From: an uncultured Acetatifactor sp.
GTDB taxonomy: Bacteria > Bacillota > Clostridia > Lachnospirales > Lachnospiraceae
Length of the DNA: 33,415 nt
Direction of reading: 5' to 3'
Assembly: GCA_934402315.1 (NCBI GenBank)
Contig: CAKRTS010000024.1
Span: 1 to 33,415 of the forward strand
The position numbers and the translations under genes are program-made. Shown here in pieces: positions 15,915-24,463 of the stretch (within the stretch, counting starts at the first letter, position 1; every line of letters starts with the position of its first letter). The notes below the pieces were generated by a model. The model was not told the origin of the DNA, ran no database searches, and saw only the letters and a list, made by a program, of their open reading frames with translations.

Positions 15915-16845
15915 GACGCCCGCCTCCTCTCTTATATCCAAAGGCTGTAGGCTTCGTAATTCTCTCGATCAGGGGCACCAGCAGATTGCCAAGGATGATC
16001 GCATAGGAAACTCCCTCGGCTCCCGGCCCGAAGATTCGGAAAATACCCGTCATCACGCCGAGGAAGATGCCGAACAGGTACTGTCCTCCGATCGTGATCG
16101 GTCTCGTCACATAATCGGTCGCCATGAAGAAAGCGCCGAGCATTAATCCGCCGCCCGCAAGCTGTGCCGCAAGATAAGCAGGCTCGAAGCCGTGTCCGCC
16201 GAAAATACCGACAAAGATAAGAAACGATACTATGTAGCTTCCCGGAATCCGCAGGTCGATCACACCGAGAAGGATCAGCAGACACGCACCGATAATCAGT
16301 GCGATCGCCGAGGTCTCTCCGATGGTTCCGGCTGTTCTTCCGATTACCATGTCCATGACATTGACCTGCTCGCCCGCCTTTAATGCCGCAAGCGGTGTCG
16401 CCCCGGTATAGGCGTCGCAGTCAAACGTTGTCATCGCCGTCGGAAAGGAAATCAGCAGAAAGCATCTCGCTCCCAGCGCCGGGTTCATAAAGTTCTGGCC
16501 CAGACCTCCGAACAGCATCTTCACGACAAGGATGGCGAACACGCCGCCCAGCGCTGCGATCCAAAGAGGGATTGTCACCGGAAGGTTCAGCGCCAGAAGC
16601 AAGCCCGTCACAACCGCCGAAAGATCTGTGATCGTCAGCTTCTTCTTATATAATCCGAATAAAAATTCCGTCAATACCGTACTTGCAACCGTCACCAGAA
16701 CCACCGCAGCCGCTCTTGCGCCGAAATTATAGATTCCATAGCCCGTCGCAGGCATCAGTGCAAGGATGACGGCCAGCATGATACCGCTCGTAGTCACCTT
16801 GGAACGAATATGGGGGTTTGATGATACTTTAAACAATTCGCTCAT
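15904..16845 (-). CDS. rnfD: Rnf complex subunit D (covalent flavoprotein)
   Basis: RnfD is the large membrane subunit that carries FMN and takes part in ion transport. The 313-residue protein has eight to ten hydrophobic helices. The FMN attachment motif DAYTGATPLAAL places the flavin on about T150. Other family segments are LLALNLP, GGLGQNFMNPALGAR and FFMATDYVTRP. It starts 10 bp after rnfC stops and overlaps the rnfG start by 11 bp. The gene order and subunit sizes are those of the standard clostridial operon. Confidence 0.96.
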   Translation of the reverse strand: MSELFKVSSNPHIRSKVTTSGIMLAVILALMPATGYGIYNFGARAAAVVLVTVASTVLTEFLFGLYKKKLTITDLSAVVTGLLLALNLPVTIPLWIAALGGVFAILVVKMLFGGLGQNFMNPALGARCFLLISFPTAMTTFDCDAYTGATPLAALKAGEQVNVMDMVIGRTAGTIGETSAIALIIGACLLILLGVIDLRIPGSYIVSFLIFVGIFGGHGFEPAYLAAQLAGGGLMLGAFFMATDYVTRPITIGGQYLFGIFLGVMTGIFRIFGPGAEGVSYAIILGNLLVPLIERITKPTAFGYKRGGGRHEK

Positions 16846-16855
16846 GGTCTTCCTC

Positions 16856-18172
16856 CTACTTCTTTCTCTTCGCCAGCTGTATCTTACGCATGGACTTGAT
16901 CTCCTGGGTCAGCGGTCTCTTTGCGGGACACACAAAGCTGCAGCAGCCGCATTCACAGCACTCCATGCCATGATTTGCCACAAATTCCTCTTCCTCAAAG
17001 TGCTCCGCATAGCTTGCCAGCCTGCTCGGGATGATCCTTCCGGGGCATGCCTCCACACAGCGCCCGCAGTTGATGCAGGGGCCCGGCTCCATCGCCGCGA
17101 CATCGTCCTTCGACAATCCCAGAAGCGCGGTTGAGGTCTTTGTCGACGGCACATTCAGGTCAAACATTCCGAAGCCCATCATCGGACCGCCGCAGATGAT
17201 CTTTTCCGGTGTCGTCTTAAATCCGCCCGCCTCGTCAAGAATCTCCTGATAGCTCATTCCGATCTTCACCCTGAAGTTTCTCGGATTCGCCACCGCATCT
17301 CCCGTCACAGTGACAATACGCTCCATCAGGGGTCGTCCCTCAACGACAGCGCGGTAAATCGCAACAATGGTATCCACGTTATTCACAATACAGCCCACGT
17401 CAGCCGGCAGCATTGTAGAATTGATTTTGCGCCCGGTCGTCGCATAGATCAGCTGTCTCTCACCGCCCTGCGGGTACTTCGTCTTCAATGCTTTCACACT
17501 GATCCTCGGCTCGTCCTTCGTCAGCTGTCTGAGCAGGGTAATGCAGTCCGGCTTGTTATCCTCGACTGCAAGGATTCCCTGCGCATTGTCAAAGAGCCTT
17601 AATACAATTTTCAGTCCGCCGATCAGCTTCTCCGGCTCCTCCAGCATTCTCCGGTAATCGGAGGTAAGATACGGTTCACACTCCGCACAGTTTGCAATCA
17701 CATATTCGATTTTCCCAGGTTCCTTCGGAGACAGCTTCACATGGGTTGGGAAGCCCGCGCCTCCCATACCGACAATGCCCGCCTCCCGGACAATGTCAAT
17801 GATCTCCTCCCTGCCGAGCTTCTCCAACGGAGCCTGCGGATAGAATCCAACGTCCTCATACAGACCGTCATTCTCCACAACGATGCTCATGACCATGTCG
17901 CCCGTCACTACGCGCCTCGGTTCGATCGTCTTGACCGTACCGGACACAGATGCATAGACAGGCGCCGAAACAAAACCCCCGCTCTCCGCAATTTTCTGTC
18001 CTGTAAGCACTCTGTCCCCCTTGGCAACGATCGCCTTTGCCGGAGCGCCGATATGCTGGGACAGCGGATAGACCAGCTCGCTTCCGGGAAGGATGTCCTG
18101 AATCGGCTTATCCTTCGACAATTCCTTTCCATCGTAGGGATGTATACCGCCCACAAATGTCAATTTTGCCAT
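16856..18172 (-). CDS. rnfC: Rnf complex subunit C (NADH-binding)
   Basis: RnfC is the peripheral subunit that reduces NAD+ at the end of electron transfer from ferredoxin. The 438-residue protein has an N-terminal barrel-like domain and an NADH/FMN-binding region with GMGGAGFPTHVK (about 135-146). A SLBB-like segment follows, then two [4Fe-4S] motifs: CINCGRCVEACPG (C366, 369, 372, 376) and a second with C405, 408, 411 and 415. Some proteobacterial RnfC have long C-terminal repeats; this one is the compact clostridial form and ends in a short basic tail. It is the first gene of the operon. A divergent promoter region of 160 bp separates it from the exonuclease gene, but I could not assign a convincing rnf promoter there. 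Confidence 0.96.
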   Translation of the reverse strand: MAKLTFVGGIHPYDGKELSKDKPIQDILPGSELVYPLSQHIGAPAKAIVAKGDRVLTGQKIAESGGFVSAPVYASVSGTVKTIEPRRVVTGDMVMSIVVENDGLYEDVGFYPQAPLEKLGREEIIDIVREAGIVGMGGAGFPTHVKLSPKEPGKIEYVIANCAECEPYLTSDYRRMLEEPEKLIGGLKIVLRLFDNAQGILAVEDNKPDCITLLRQLTKDEPRISVKALKTKYPQGGERQLIYATTGRKINSTMLPADVGCIVNNVDTIVAIYRAVVEGRPLMERIVTVTGDAVANPRNFRVKIGMSYQEILDEAGGFKTTPEKIICGGPMMGFGMFDLNVPSTKTSTALLGLSKDDVAAMEPGPCINCGRCVEACPGRIIPSRLASYAEHFEEEEFVANHGMECCECGCCSFVCPAKRPLTQEIKSMRKIQLAKRKK

Positions 18173-18272
18173 ACCTTGCTACGTCCTTTCCTTTCATTCT
18201 ACCCGAGATTTTCTGTCGAATTTTGTGAAAACCTCTCCCAATAAATATACTATTTTTTTCAATAAAATACTA

Positions 18273-18299
18273 CTGCAAAATTTATTTTTATGCTATCAT
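18273..18299 (+). promoter_or_regulatory. Possible promoter of the exonuclease gene
   Basis: TGCTATCAT at 18291-18299 is an extended -10 element. The nearest -35-like hexamer (CTGCAA, 18273-18278) is poor and closely spaced at 15 bp. It sits about 30 bp before the start codon in a very AT-rich divergent region shared with rnfC. The call is weak. Confidence 0.35.
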
Positions 18300-18332
18300 A
18301 TTTATAAGTATATTTCACACAGGAGGTTTGTC

Positions 18333-19436
18333 ATGAGAATTTCCGAGGAAACATTAGAGAACTTTTCCATCTCCTACCCGCTTGAACGCCTTGCGCCGCT
18401 TGAGCGCATTCTCTTTATTGATATTGAAACCACTGGCTTTACGGCGCGTTCCTCCTATCTGTATCTGATCGGCTGCGCCTATTATCTCGCAGGAAAATGG
18501 CACACGATCCAGTGGATGGCGGAAAATTACAGTCAGGAAGCGGAAATCCTGAATGCCTTCTTTGAATTTTCGAGGCTGTACCGCTATCTGATCCATTTTA
18601 ACGGAAATAACTTTGATCTCCCCTTCATCCAGCAGAAATGTGAGCAGCTGTCCCTGCCGCACAGCTTTGATGCTTTCCAGGGCCTTGACATCTACAGGCG
18701 GATCGCGCCCTACAAGTTCATTCTGCGCCTTCCGAACTGTAAGCAGAAGACACTGGAGCAATATCTTGGAATTGACCGCAAGGATGTCTTCTCCGGCGGT
18801 GAGCTGATCGGACTGTATCATGACTATGTAAAGAATCCGACCGAGTTTTCGGAGAATGCCCTCTTCCTCCACAACGCCGACGACCTGAAGGGTATGCTGG
18901 AGACGCTCCCCATACTGGCTTACTATGACCTGTTCAACCAGCCCGTGCGTGCAAAAAAGGTACAGGCTAACTATTACAAGGATGCAAACGGTCATACGCG
19001 CAAGGAGCTTGTCATCACGATCGCAACGGACACACCGCTGCCCAAGCTGATTACTGCCTCCGCAAACGGCTGTCTGCTCCGCGGGGAGGACTCGGTCGTG
19101 ACGTTGAAAATACCGATCTACGAGGAAGAATTAAAATATTTCTACTCCAATTATCACGATTACTACTATCTTCCGACGGAGGATGTCGCCCTGCACAAGT
19201 CCGTTGCAGGCTTCGTTGACAGAGAGCACCGCGTTCCCGCCTCCGCTGCAAACTGCTATACCAGAAAGATTGCCAACTATCTTCCCCAGTGGGATGTTGT
19301 GTTTGAACCCTTCTTCAAGCGGGATTACAAGAGCCGCGAGCTGTTCTTTGAGCTGACAGATGAAATGAAAAAGAATCGTCAGGCATTCTCCGATTATGCA
19401 GCCCATGTACTTGCAATGATGGCATCGACCTACTGA
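18333..19436 (+). CDS. YprB-like RNase H-fold 3'-5' exonuclease
   Basis: The 367-residue protein has an RNase_H_2/DEDD exonuclease domain in its N-terminal half, as in B. subtilis YprB. Acidic residues are D30 and E32 in FIDIETTG, D in HFNGNNFDLPF, and D in the LHNADDLKGM helix. The C-terminal ~150 residues form an uncharacterised extension. The start MRISEETL has AGGAGG nine bases upstream; the open frame runs 36 codons further, but that part is AT-rich promoter DNA. Family members act on DNA or RNA 3' ends; substrate here is unknown. It is a lone plus-strand gene divergent from rnfC and is followed by a strong terminator. Confidence 0.88.
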   Translation: MRISEETLENFSISYPLERLAPLERILFIDIETTGFTARSSYLYLIGCAYYLAGKWHTIQWMAENYSQEAEILNAFFEFSRLYRYLIHFNGNNFDLPFIQQKCEQLSLPHSFDAFQGLDIYRRIAPYKFILRLPNCKQKTLEQYLGIDRKDVFSGGELIGLYHDYVKNPTEFSENALFLHNADDLKGMLETLPILAYYDLFNQPVRAKKVQANYYKDANGHTRKELVITIATDTPLPKLITASANGCLLRGEDSVVTLKIPIYEEELKYFYSNYHDYYYLPTEDVALHKSVAGFVDREHRVPASAANCYTRKIANYLPQWDVVFEPFFKRDYKSRELFFELTDEMKKNRQAFSDYAAHVLAMMASTY

Positions 19437-19481
19437 GAAATGTGCGCCGCCATGCACGCGCAATAAAGCCGTAAAACACTT

Positions 19482-19520
19482 CACCCCCGCTCCTCAATTC
19501 TGAGGGGCAGGGGTGTTTTT
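19482..19520 (+). terminator. Strong Rho-independent terminator
   Basis: CACCCCCGCTCCTCA (19482-19496), loop ATTC, then TGAGGGGCAGGGGTG (19501-19515) form a long GC-rich stem with few mismatches. It is followed by TTTTT and flanked by AACAC/GTGTT pairing. It ends the exonuclease transcript. A weaker T-run on the other side means it may also stop minus-strand transcription from the low-complexity gene. Confidence 0.88.
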
Positions 19521-19524
19521 CTGG

Positions 19525-20385
19525 TTATTTATGAGTTTTTCTCTTTTTAAAGTACACTGTCGCGCCAGCTGCGCCAATGCCTGTTACCAGCAGCAGCGTG
19601 CCGCAGAGGATCGCTATCCTCTTGCCGCCGGCTCCTGCTATCCGGTTGCCTCCAAGTCCGGCTACCTCATTGCCGCCGGCTCCCGCTATCAGGGTTCCGC
19701 CGACTCCCGCTATAAGCATTCCACCGATTCCGGCTACCTCGTTACCGCCAAGTCCTGCTGCATAATTTCCGCCATTGCCGCCGTTTCCGGAGACAACGGA
19801 ACCACCGCCACTGCTTCCGCCCGATCCACCGTCTCCACCACCGGGTCCACCATTACCTCCATCATCTCCACCGTCACCGGAGATAACGCCGGCAACAAAA
19901 CCATCCGTATCAACAACCACCTCCGTGGAAGTGACTATATCAGAGCTAGAAAAAACCACAGAATCCGTAGATGCAACAGAATTCGAAGCGGCTACAACAT
20001 CCGAAGAAGCTATAACATTCGCTTCTGTTATTGCCCCATAATTTACATTGGTGGCAATATTTGCATTGGCATACACATTCGCATTGGCAGCCGCATTGAC
20101 ATGGCTTACGGCATTTGCCATAGTAGTAGCATTTGCTGCATATATTATATTTGCAGCAAACGCCGGTGTAATTATGGCAGTAGCCTGCGTTCCCGGCGCC
20201 TGTGCTGCCTGTACTTTCAGGGCACTTGCTACATTTTCCGTAGCAGCACTGTCCAGCGAATCGAGATATTCTGTAAGTTTCACGCTTCTGCCGTTCTCAT
20301 CAAAACCGACAATGGTATCAATTCCCTTTTCTTTTAACACAGAAACAGGGTCACTTTCAGCAAGAGCTGTCTTTTCGATTTCCAT
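19525..20385 (-). CDS. Low-complexity protein with Gly-rich octapeptide repeats and C-terminal helix
   Basis: I do not recognise this 286-residue protein. It has four parts. Residues 1-62 are a normal-looking acidic, helical N-terminus. Residues ~65-135 are extremely rich in Ala and Asn (ANANVYANANIATNVN). Residues ~136-205 run from a Ser/Val/Thr-rich stretch into a Gly/Asp-rich one. Residues 211-258 are six tandem octapeptides G-x-G-G-x-x-[VI]-A. The end is one hydrophobic helix (about 259-280) and the basic tail KKRKTHK. There is no LPXTG and no N-terminal signal peptide. The start lies 29 bp inside the SdpI-like gene with only a weak RBS, suggesting coupled translation. It could be a surface or membrane protein; a peptide precursor is possible but unsupported. 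It is the last gene before the terminator. Confidence 0.6.
   Translation of the reverse strand: MEIEKTALAESDPVSVLKEKGIDTIVGFDENGRSVKLTEYLDSLDSAATENVASALKVQAAQAPGTQATAIITPAFAANIIYAANATTMANAVSHVNAAANANVYANANIATNVNYGAITEANVIASSDVVAASNSVASTDSVVFSSSDIVTSTEVVVDTDGFVAGVISGDGGDDGGNGGPGGGDGGSGGSSGGGSVVSGNGGNGGNYAAGLGGNEVAGIGGMLIAGVGGTLIAGAGGNEVAGLGGNRIAGAGGKRIAILCGTLLLVTGIGAAGATVYFKKRKTHK
19612..19755 (-). repeat. Six tandem 24-bp units coding octapeptides
   Basis: Six consecutive 24-nt units encode GLGGNEVA, GIGGMLIA, GVGGTLIA, GAGGNEVA, GLGGNRIA and GAGGKRIA. Positions 1, 3, 4 and 8 are invariant and position 7 is Val or Ile. The units differ at codon level, so they are kept by selection or are old, not recently duplicated. 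Unit number may vary between strains. Confidence 0.85.
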
Positions 20386-20740
20386 TCTTGTCGAAAGTTC
20401 TCTTTAGCGCTGCTTCTACAGGAAATACGGATACACTCATAACCACTGTATCGTCGATACAGATCCCAAATCCCACCATAATCCTGATATCTTCACTTTT
20501 GCCGATAACAAAAAACAGCGAAAGGACACTGACCGCCAGCAGAACCAGGCCGGTCTTAAACCAGATTCTTCCGAAATAGTGATGAGCGAATTCCCATGTG
20601 TCCCTGTTTTTCATTGACATGGTTGTTCTGTATCCATATAATGAATTTATTTTTTTAGGTGCCGCTTTTCTGAAAATTGCACCGAATATTATCATCAGCA
20701 GCGGAGCCCACAAAGCCTCTGACAACGTCAAAAACCACAT
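20357..20740 (-). CDS. SdpI-family membrane protein
   Basis: The 127-residue protein has about three hydrophobic helices and the SdpI/YhfL-type signature INSLYGYRTTMSMKNRDTWEFAHHYFGR. In B. subtilis, SdpI gives immunity to the SdpC toxin and acts with the repressor SdpR; many other members have no known toxin. The frame begins at a GTG at 20743, but ATG at 20740 has GGAGG eight bases upstream and is preferred. No SdpA, SdpB, SdpC or SdpR relative is visible nearby. The low-complexity gene starts inside its last 29 bp. Alternative: a general small membrane protein with no immunity role. Confidence 0.82.
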   Translation of the reverse strand: MWFLTLSEALWAPLLMIIFGAIFRKAAPKKINSLYGYRTTMSMKNRDTWEFAHHYFGRIWFKTGLVLLAVSVLSLFFVIGKSEDIRIMVGFGICIDDTVVMSVSVFPVEAALKRTFDKNGNRKDSSC

Positions 20741-20784
20741 CACCTGTTCCTCCTGTTCCTTCTGACTTCATCATCTGCTTTCCC

Positions 20785-21750
20785 CTATTGCCAGTCTGCA
20801 AATTCATCCTTGTGCTCCTGTATGTAGCTCCATATCACCTGAACAAGCTCATTTTCCACCTCTTCGTAATGCTCCGGCAGGAGACTGCCATTGGCAAAAA
20901 TGCTCTCACCGGATTCATATTGTACTGACAGAGAAAACGACTTATCACTCTCATCAGATGACAGAAATTCATTGTATCCGTTCCATGCCGCCAGATGATA
21001 TTTTTCCACAATCTCCTGCAGCGCCTCATACGGCGGTTCCGGAATGGCACCATAAAAGAAATAATCGATATTCCCGTTTCTGATCGTGGCTCTCATATAG
21101 GGTGTTCCGGGATCATCCGGTCTCGTTTCAAAGCTGCACTCAAATCGTTCAGAAGAAAACCGGGGATATACACAAAAGGAAAAGCTATCCATATTCGTGT
21201 CCTCGATTACTTTCGGATACTGTTCCTCGTACCACAGCTTTTTGGTTGGCTGAATCAGTTCCGTCAGCTCAGAGGCAACCGTCTGGTAATTGGCCGGAAA
21301 GCAATTTTCCCCGAATGCGGAAAGCGTTGTTCCATCTGTAAATTCTACATACATAGAGAACCCACCCCCATCAAGAACCATGAAGTTATTGCCGTGAAAT
21401 CCATTCCAGCTTCCAACCTCATTCGTTTCCAGAATCTCCCGCACCCGGTCCATTAACTTCGCGTCGTCCATATGCAGATATTCATCCTCGTATGCAATTT
21501 CCAGACACACCTGCGTTCCCTCTTCCGCACGGGTCAGTGTAAATGAAGATATTTCCGGCATGGCGCTCTCATGCTGGCTGAAGGTGATTTTCTGAACCTC
21601 TGTAATCTCTACCGGGGATGTAGACGGCGTTTTCAGAATTTCCTCCCTATTTTTCTTTCCGCATCCTGTAAAAAGAGCAGTTATCCCCAGCGACATAATC
21701 CCCATCTTCAAAATCCTCCCTAGGATTCTTTTACCCCTGTCTTTTTCCAT
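20785..21750 (-). CDS. Putative lipoprotein of unknown function (321 aa)
   Basis: From MEKDRGKRIL the protein has a basic N-terminus, a hydrophobic helix and a lipobox ending LFTGC, so it is probably a lipid-anchored outer-surface protein. The mature part contains two loosely similar halves: SWNGFHGNNFMVLDGGGFSMYVEFTDG with a following FPANYQ, and AAWNGYNEFLSSDESDKSFSLSVQYESG with a following LPEHYE. Each ends in a helix (TELIQ / VQVIW), which suggests an internal duplication. I cannot name the family. It starts 7 bp after the preceding lipoprotein gene stops; the frame is open further upstream but would overlap that gene by about 90 bp. Confidence 0.8.
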   Translation of the reverse strand: MEKDRGKRILGRILKMGIMSLGITALFTGCGKKNREEILKTPSTSPVEITEVQKITFSQHESAMPEISSFTLTRAEEGTQVCLEIAYEDEYLHMDDAKLMDRVREILETNEVGSWNGFHGNNFMVLDGGGFSMYVEFTDGTTLSAFGENCFPANYQTVASELTELIQPTKKLWYEEQYPKVIEDTNMDSFSFCVYPRFSSERFECSFETRPDDPGTPYMRATIRNGNIDYFFYGAIPEPPYEALQEIVEKYHLAAWNGYNEFLSSDESDKSFSLSVQYESGESIFANGSLLPEHYEEVENELVQVIWSYIQEHKDEFADWQ

Positions 21751-21757
21751 ATAACCC

Positions 21758-23320
21758 TTACAAAACCTCCGTCCACTGAATCTCCGGAGCATTCTCAATT
21801 TCCCATGTAATTCCGAGTTCCCTCTTATGTTCCTCAAGGATGGCATTCATCTCATCCTCTTCATAGATCAGGATCCCCTTTTCCCGGTACAGACCAAGTA
21901 TCTCATCCTCCGGCATTGCCGGATTTCCTGCCTCATCGCTGAATACATACCAATTTCCGCGAAGATATTCATTATAGGCATCTTCATCATCACCAGTGGG
22001 AGGCTCCATAAAGTTGTAAATCGCCAGCATATACGTTTCCTGACTGTCACCCAGACTGCTGTAACGAATGTCCAGTTCTTCCCTTACATCCGCTGGCAGA
22101 TAATTTTCGGGAATCAGATTCGCTTCCAGCCCCATCGCATATTGGACAGAATATACGAGAGAAATCCTGCCTTTTGCATCAATCAGACTTTCCGTTTGCT
22201 TTGAATTGTAATAATCAAACATTGTCGATGTATCAATCATTCCGGCACTGTTCAGCCACACTTCGCGACGGTAATAGCTGTTACATCCCGCAAGATATTG
22301 AATCCTTCCGTCAATCCATTTAAAGAACAGATATTCTCTTGCAAAATCATACTCATCTGACGTCGTAAATTCCATACATACTGCCAGCTCCGGTTCACCG
22401 TCCAGACCGCAGTCAATCAATGAATAGGTTGTGCTTTTCAGAACATCCGGCATATCCATTTTCCCCAAAAAAGCCGAACATCTGTCGGAAATCTCTCCCA
22501 GCGTATACTCCCCTTCCTCCAATATCACATCCTCGTCAGAGATAACAACCGCCGTTGCTGCCCCGTCCAGAAAATTCATATACTCTGTTTCTGCGTCAGC
22601 ATATAACGTATCCCCATCCGAAGACTCCGGCAGGGTAGCTGACTGCTGTCCGGCGAAAGACCCGCTGTTGTAATCTGTCAAATCGGTTACACCGGGGGAG
22701 TACCATGGGATGTTCATCGTCCCATCATACAAGGACAGTGAAGGATTCCAATCCAGTACTTCTCCGGCACTGTCTACGATTGTCACCTGTGTTCCGGGGA
22801 TCACGTCACTTGGATTTGCACAGAGCAGGATTGGCCCGCCTGCTTCACTGCGATAAAGAACCTGTCCGGGTTCTCCATAAAACCCGTTGCTCTCATCCAT
22901 AATCCATTCATTGACAGCCAGAGAGGCTGACTGATCAGTGGGAATAATACAATAAATTTCATTTCCGCCATCCGGCTGTTCCACATAATTTTGTTCCGGT
23001 ATCTCCCAAAGGAACGGATAGTCCGACAAATCCGCTTCCGCCAGAAAAGTAGCAATATCCGTACCGTATCCCAAAAAGACCGCCGCACACAAGTCCCCAT
23101 TGGAAGCTGCTAAAAGACGCAGATCCTCTATTGTAGCACCATAAGAATCCCCGGTTTCTGTTTCTCTTTCCTCTGAGGGTTGTCTGGAATGCTCTACCCC
23201 ACTCCCTGACTGTGAGGTCTCCGCCGGAATATTATTTGATGTAATCTGCTCACCAGTTCCGCAGGCTGTCATACTCAGAAAAATGAGAAATCCCCCTGTC
23301 ATCAGCCCGATTTTTTTCAT
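21758..23320 (-). CDS. Putative lipoprotein of unknown function (520 aa)
   Basis: The start MKKIGLMTGG has GGAGGT nine bases upstream and gives a classic lipoprotein signal with lipobox LSMTAC. The longer frame adds 30 codons that overlap the DUF6935 gene. The mature protein begins with a Ser/Glu/Thr-rich linker. A domain of about 150 residues follows, then an acidic stretch around residue 260, and a C-terminal domain that includes STTYSLIDCGLDGEPELAVCM, a pattern like proteins with a DxxxDGxPEL surface repeat. No catalytic motif is evident. It lies between the DUF6935 gene (20 bp) and another lipoprotein gene (7 bp), so it is almost certainly co-transcribed with both. Confidence 0.8.
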   Translation of the reverse strand: MKKIGLMTGGFLIFLSMTACGTGEQITSNNIPAETSQSGSGVEHSRQPSEERETETGDSYGATIEDLRLLAASNGDLCAAVFLGYGTDIATFLAEADLSDYPFLWEIPEQNYVEQPDGGNEIYCIIPTDQSASLAVNEWIMDESNGFYGEPGQVLYRSEAGGPILLCANPSDVIPGTQVTIVDSAGEVLDWNPSLSLYDGTMNIPWYSPGVTDLTDYNSGSFAGQQSATLPESSDGDTLYADAETEYMNFLDGAATAVVISDEDVILEEGEYTLGEISDRCSAFLGKMDMPDVLKSTTYSLIDCGLDGEPELAVCMEFTTSDEYDFAREYLFFKWIDGRIQYLAGCNSYYRREVWLNSAGMIDTSTMFDYYNSKQTESLIDAKGRISLVYSVQYAMGLEANLIPENYLPADVREELDIRYSSLGDSQETYMLAIYNFMEPPTGDDEDAYNEYLRGNWYVFSDEAGNPAMPEDEILGLYREKGILIYEEDEMNAILEEHKRELGITWEIENAPEIQWTEVL

Positions 23321-23340
23321 GTACTGTTTACCTCCACATT

Positions 23341-23907
23341 TTAAGCCCATGGATCTGACGCTTTGGGCTGCCGGATATCTGTCAGCAGATACTGTTCCCA
23401 CAGAAACCATCTGCCGTCCCCTTTTCTGCGGAGCTTGATGGGACGAGGACTGTCTGCTCCCCCACAGGGAATGAAGAGCTTTTTATACCCTTCCTCTGCG
23501 TCCGAAATATGGTTGCTTTCAATGGTGAGCCGGAAGGGTTCTTCCGGTGTATAGTTGTTTTCCGGTACAGCACCCACAAAATAGGAAAACGGAAGATAGG
23601 TCTTTCCTCCCCGGAACCTGTCATTCAGGAAGGAAATTTCCTGACCGTTAAGCGGGCGCGGACCCCGCAGCCAGTTCAGCATCTCCAGTCCTGCCTGCTT
23701 CTCCACCGCATAGACGCAAAGTGCGCATACCGTCAGCGCAGCTGTCTGAAAAGGAGTTTCCAGCCTGGCTTCGGGCAAAGCCTGCATCTGGCTTAAGTTT
23801 TCCGGCAAAGCCGTAAAAGTAAAGCTCTCCTTCTTGTTTCCCTGTGAATTATCTGCACCTTCCATCATTTCTCCGGTAACCTGTCTCATTTTATCAAATA
23901 TGCTCAT
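23341..23907 (-). CDS. DUF6935-domain protein
   Basis: The start MSIFDKMRQVTGEM has GGAGGG seven bases upstream; the frame is open 18 codons further but without a better site. The 188-residue protein matches what I recall of DUF6935: a helical ALTVCALCVYAVEKQAGLEML segment, then LNGQEISFLNDRF. Further on are YFVGAVPENNYTP and the C-terminal SPRPIKLRRKGDGRWFLWEQYLLTDIR ending in DPWA. Function is unknown. It has no signal peptide and is probably cytoplasmic. It follows a terminator-like hairpin and precedes the large lipoprotein gene. Confidence 0.82.
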   Translation of the reverse strand: MSIFDKMRQVTGEMMEGADNSQGNKKESFTFTALPENLSQMQALPEARLETPFQTAALTVCALCVYAVEKQAGLEMLNWLRGPRPLNGQEISFLNDRFRGGKTYLPFSYFVGAVPENNYTPEEPFRLTIESNHISDAEEGYKKLFIPCGGADSPRPIKLRRKGDGRWFLWEQYLLTDIRQPKASDPWA

Positions 23908-23948
23908 ATATTTTCCCTCCATAGCAACTGTTTTGCAAAAGCTTGTAT

Positions 23949-23986
23949 AAAAGGGGAACAAAAGACTGTTTTAGCCTTCTGTCCCC
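23949..23986 (-). terminator. Terminator-like hairpin inside the envelope-gene cluster
   Basis: On the minus strand, GGGGACAGAAG pairs with CTTTTGTTCCCC (one bulge, one G-T pair) and is followed by TTTT. It begins 18 bp after the small lipoprotein stop. It would end or attenuate transcription before the DUF6935 gene, splitting the cluster into two units or lowering downstream expression. Confidence 0.7.
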
Positions 23987-24004
23987 ATAAAGGACTCAGA
24001 TGGA

Positions 24005-24433
24005 TTAGTTGAGGTTTGCAGATCCGCTGGCATAAAGGGTGCCGTCCTCGTTAAAATAGACACTCAGCCATGGACCAGTGCTGTCATCGACAAACCAGAA
24101 ATAAATCTGACGTCCATAGCTTGCTTCATACATATATGCAGAAGGATCCACGCCAATATGCTCCACCACGTCCTTGTAGGTCAGCTTTTCGAGATCAGAG
24201 CCGGTGAAGACATTCAAATCCTGAAAGTAATCCTTCTGGGTCTCCGCAAGCGTCTCCTTGGTAGCGCGCTCGTCGCTCATGGGCTGCACTTCAGTGGACT
24301 TATAGTCCAGATTGTAAGGGTTGTCATTCGCTTGTTCGCCACCGTTGCCGCCATCGCCGCTGCCGCAGGCAGCCAGAGCGAACACCATCGCAAGTGTCAG
24401 CAGGAGCGTTATCATTTTATTTATTTTTTTCAT
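24005..24433 (-). CDS. Small putative lipoprotein (142 aa)
   Basis: The start MKKINKMITLLL has AAAGGA upstream at suitable spacing; a TTG six codons earlier would overlap that site. A lipoprotein signal ends in the lipobox LAACG, followed by a Gly/Asn/Asp-rich linker. The mature ~100-residue domain has alternating strands (YGRQIYFWFVDD, PWLSVYFNEDGTLYASG) and the helix LTYKDVVEHIGVDPS. I know similar small lipoproteins in Lachnospiraceae, but no function. It lies 30 bp after the broken DUF4428 gene and before a terminator-like hairpin. Confidence 0.8.
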   Translation of the reverse strand: MKKINKMITLLLTLAMVFALAACGSGDGGNGGEQANDNPYNLDYKSTEVQPMSDERATKETLAETQKDYFQDLNVFTGSDLEKLTYKDVVEHIGVDPSAYMYEASYGRQIYFWFVDDSTGPWLSVYFNEDGTLYASGSANLN

Positions 24434-24463
24434 AGTAATCTTTCCTTTCAAAAATAGATATCA

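Noticed and set aside
18247..18278. Promoter for rnfC made of TTGCAG and TAGTAT
   Set aside because: The hexamers are 20 bp apart, beyond the usual 16-18 bp, and no better pair was found.
19513..20337. Plus-strand open frame of 274 codons opposite the low-complexity gene
   Set aside because: It begins inside the terminator region, has no ribosome-binding site and a Cys/Tyr/Ser-rich composition typical of the antisense of Gly/Ala/Asn codons. It is a shadow.
20357..20740. Complete SdpABC-IR toxin system
   Set aside because: Only an SdpI-like protein was found; no SdpA, SdpB, SdpC or SdpR homologue is visible nearby.
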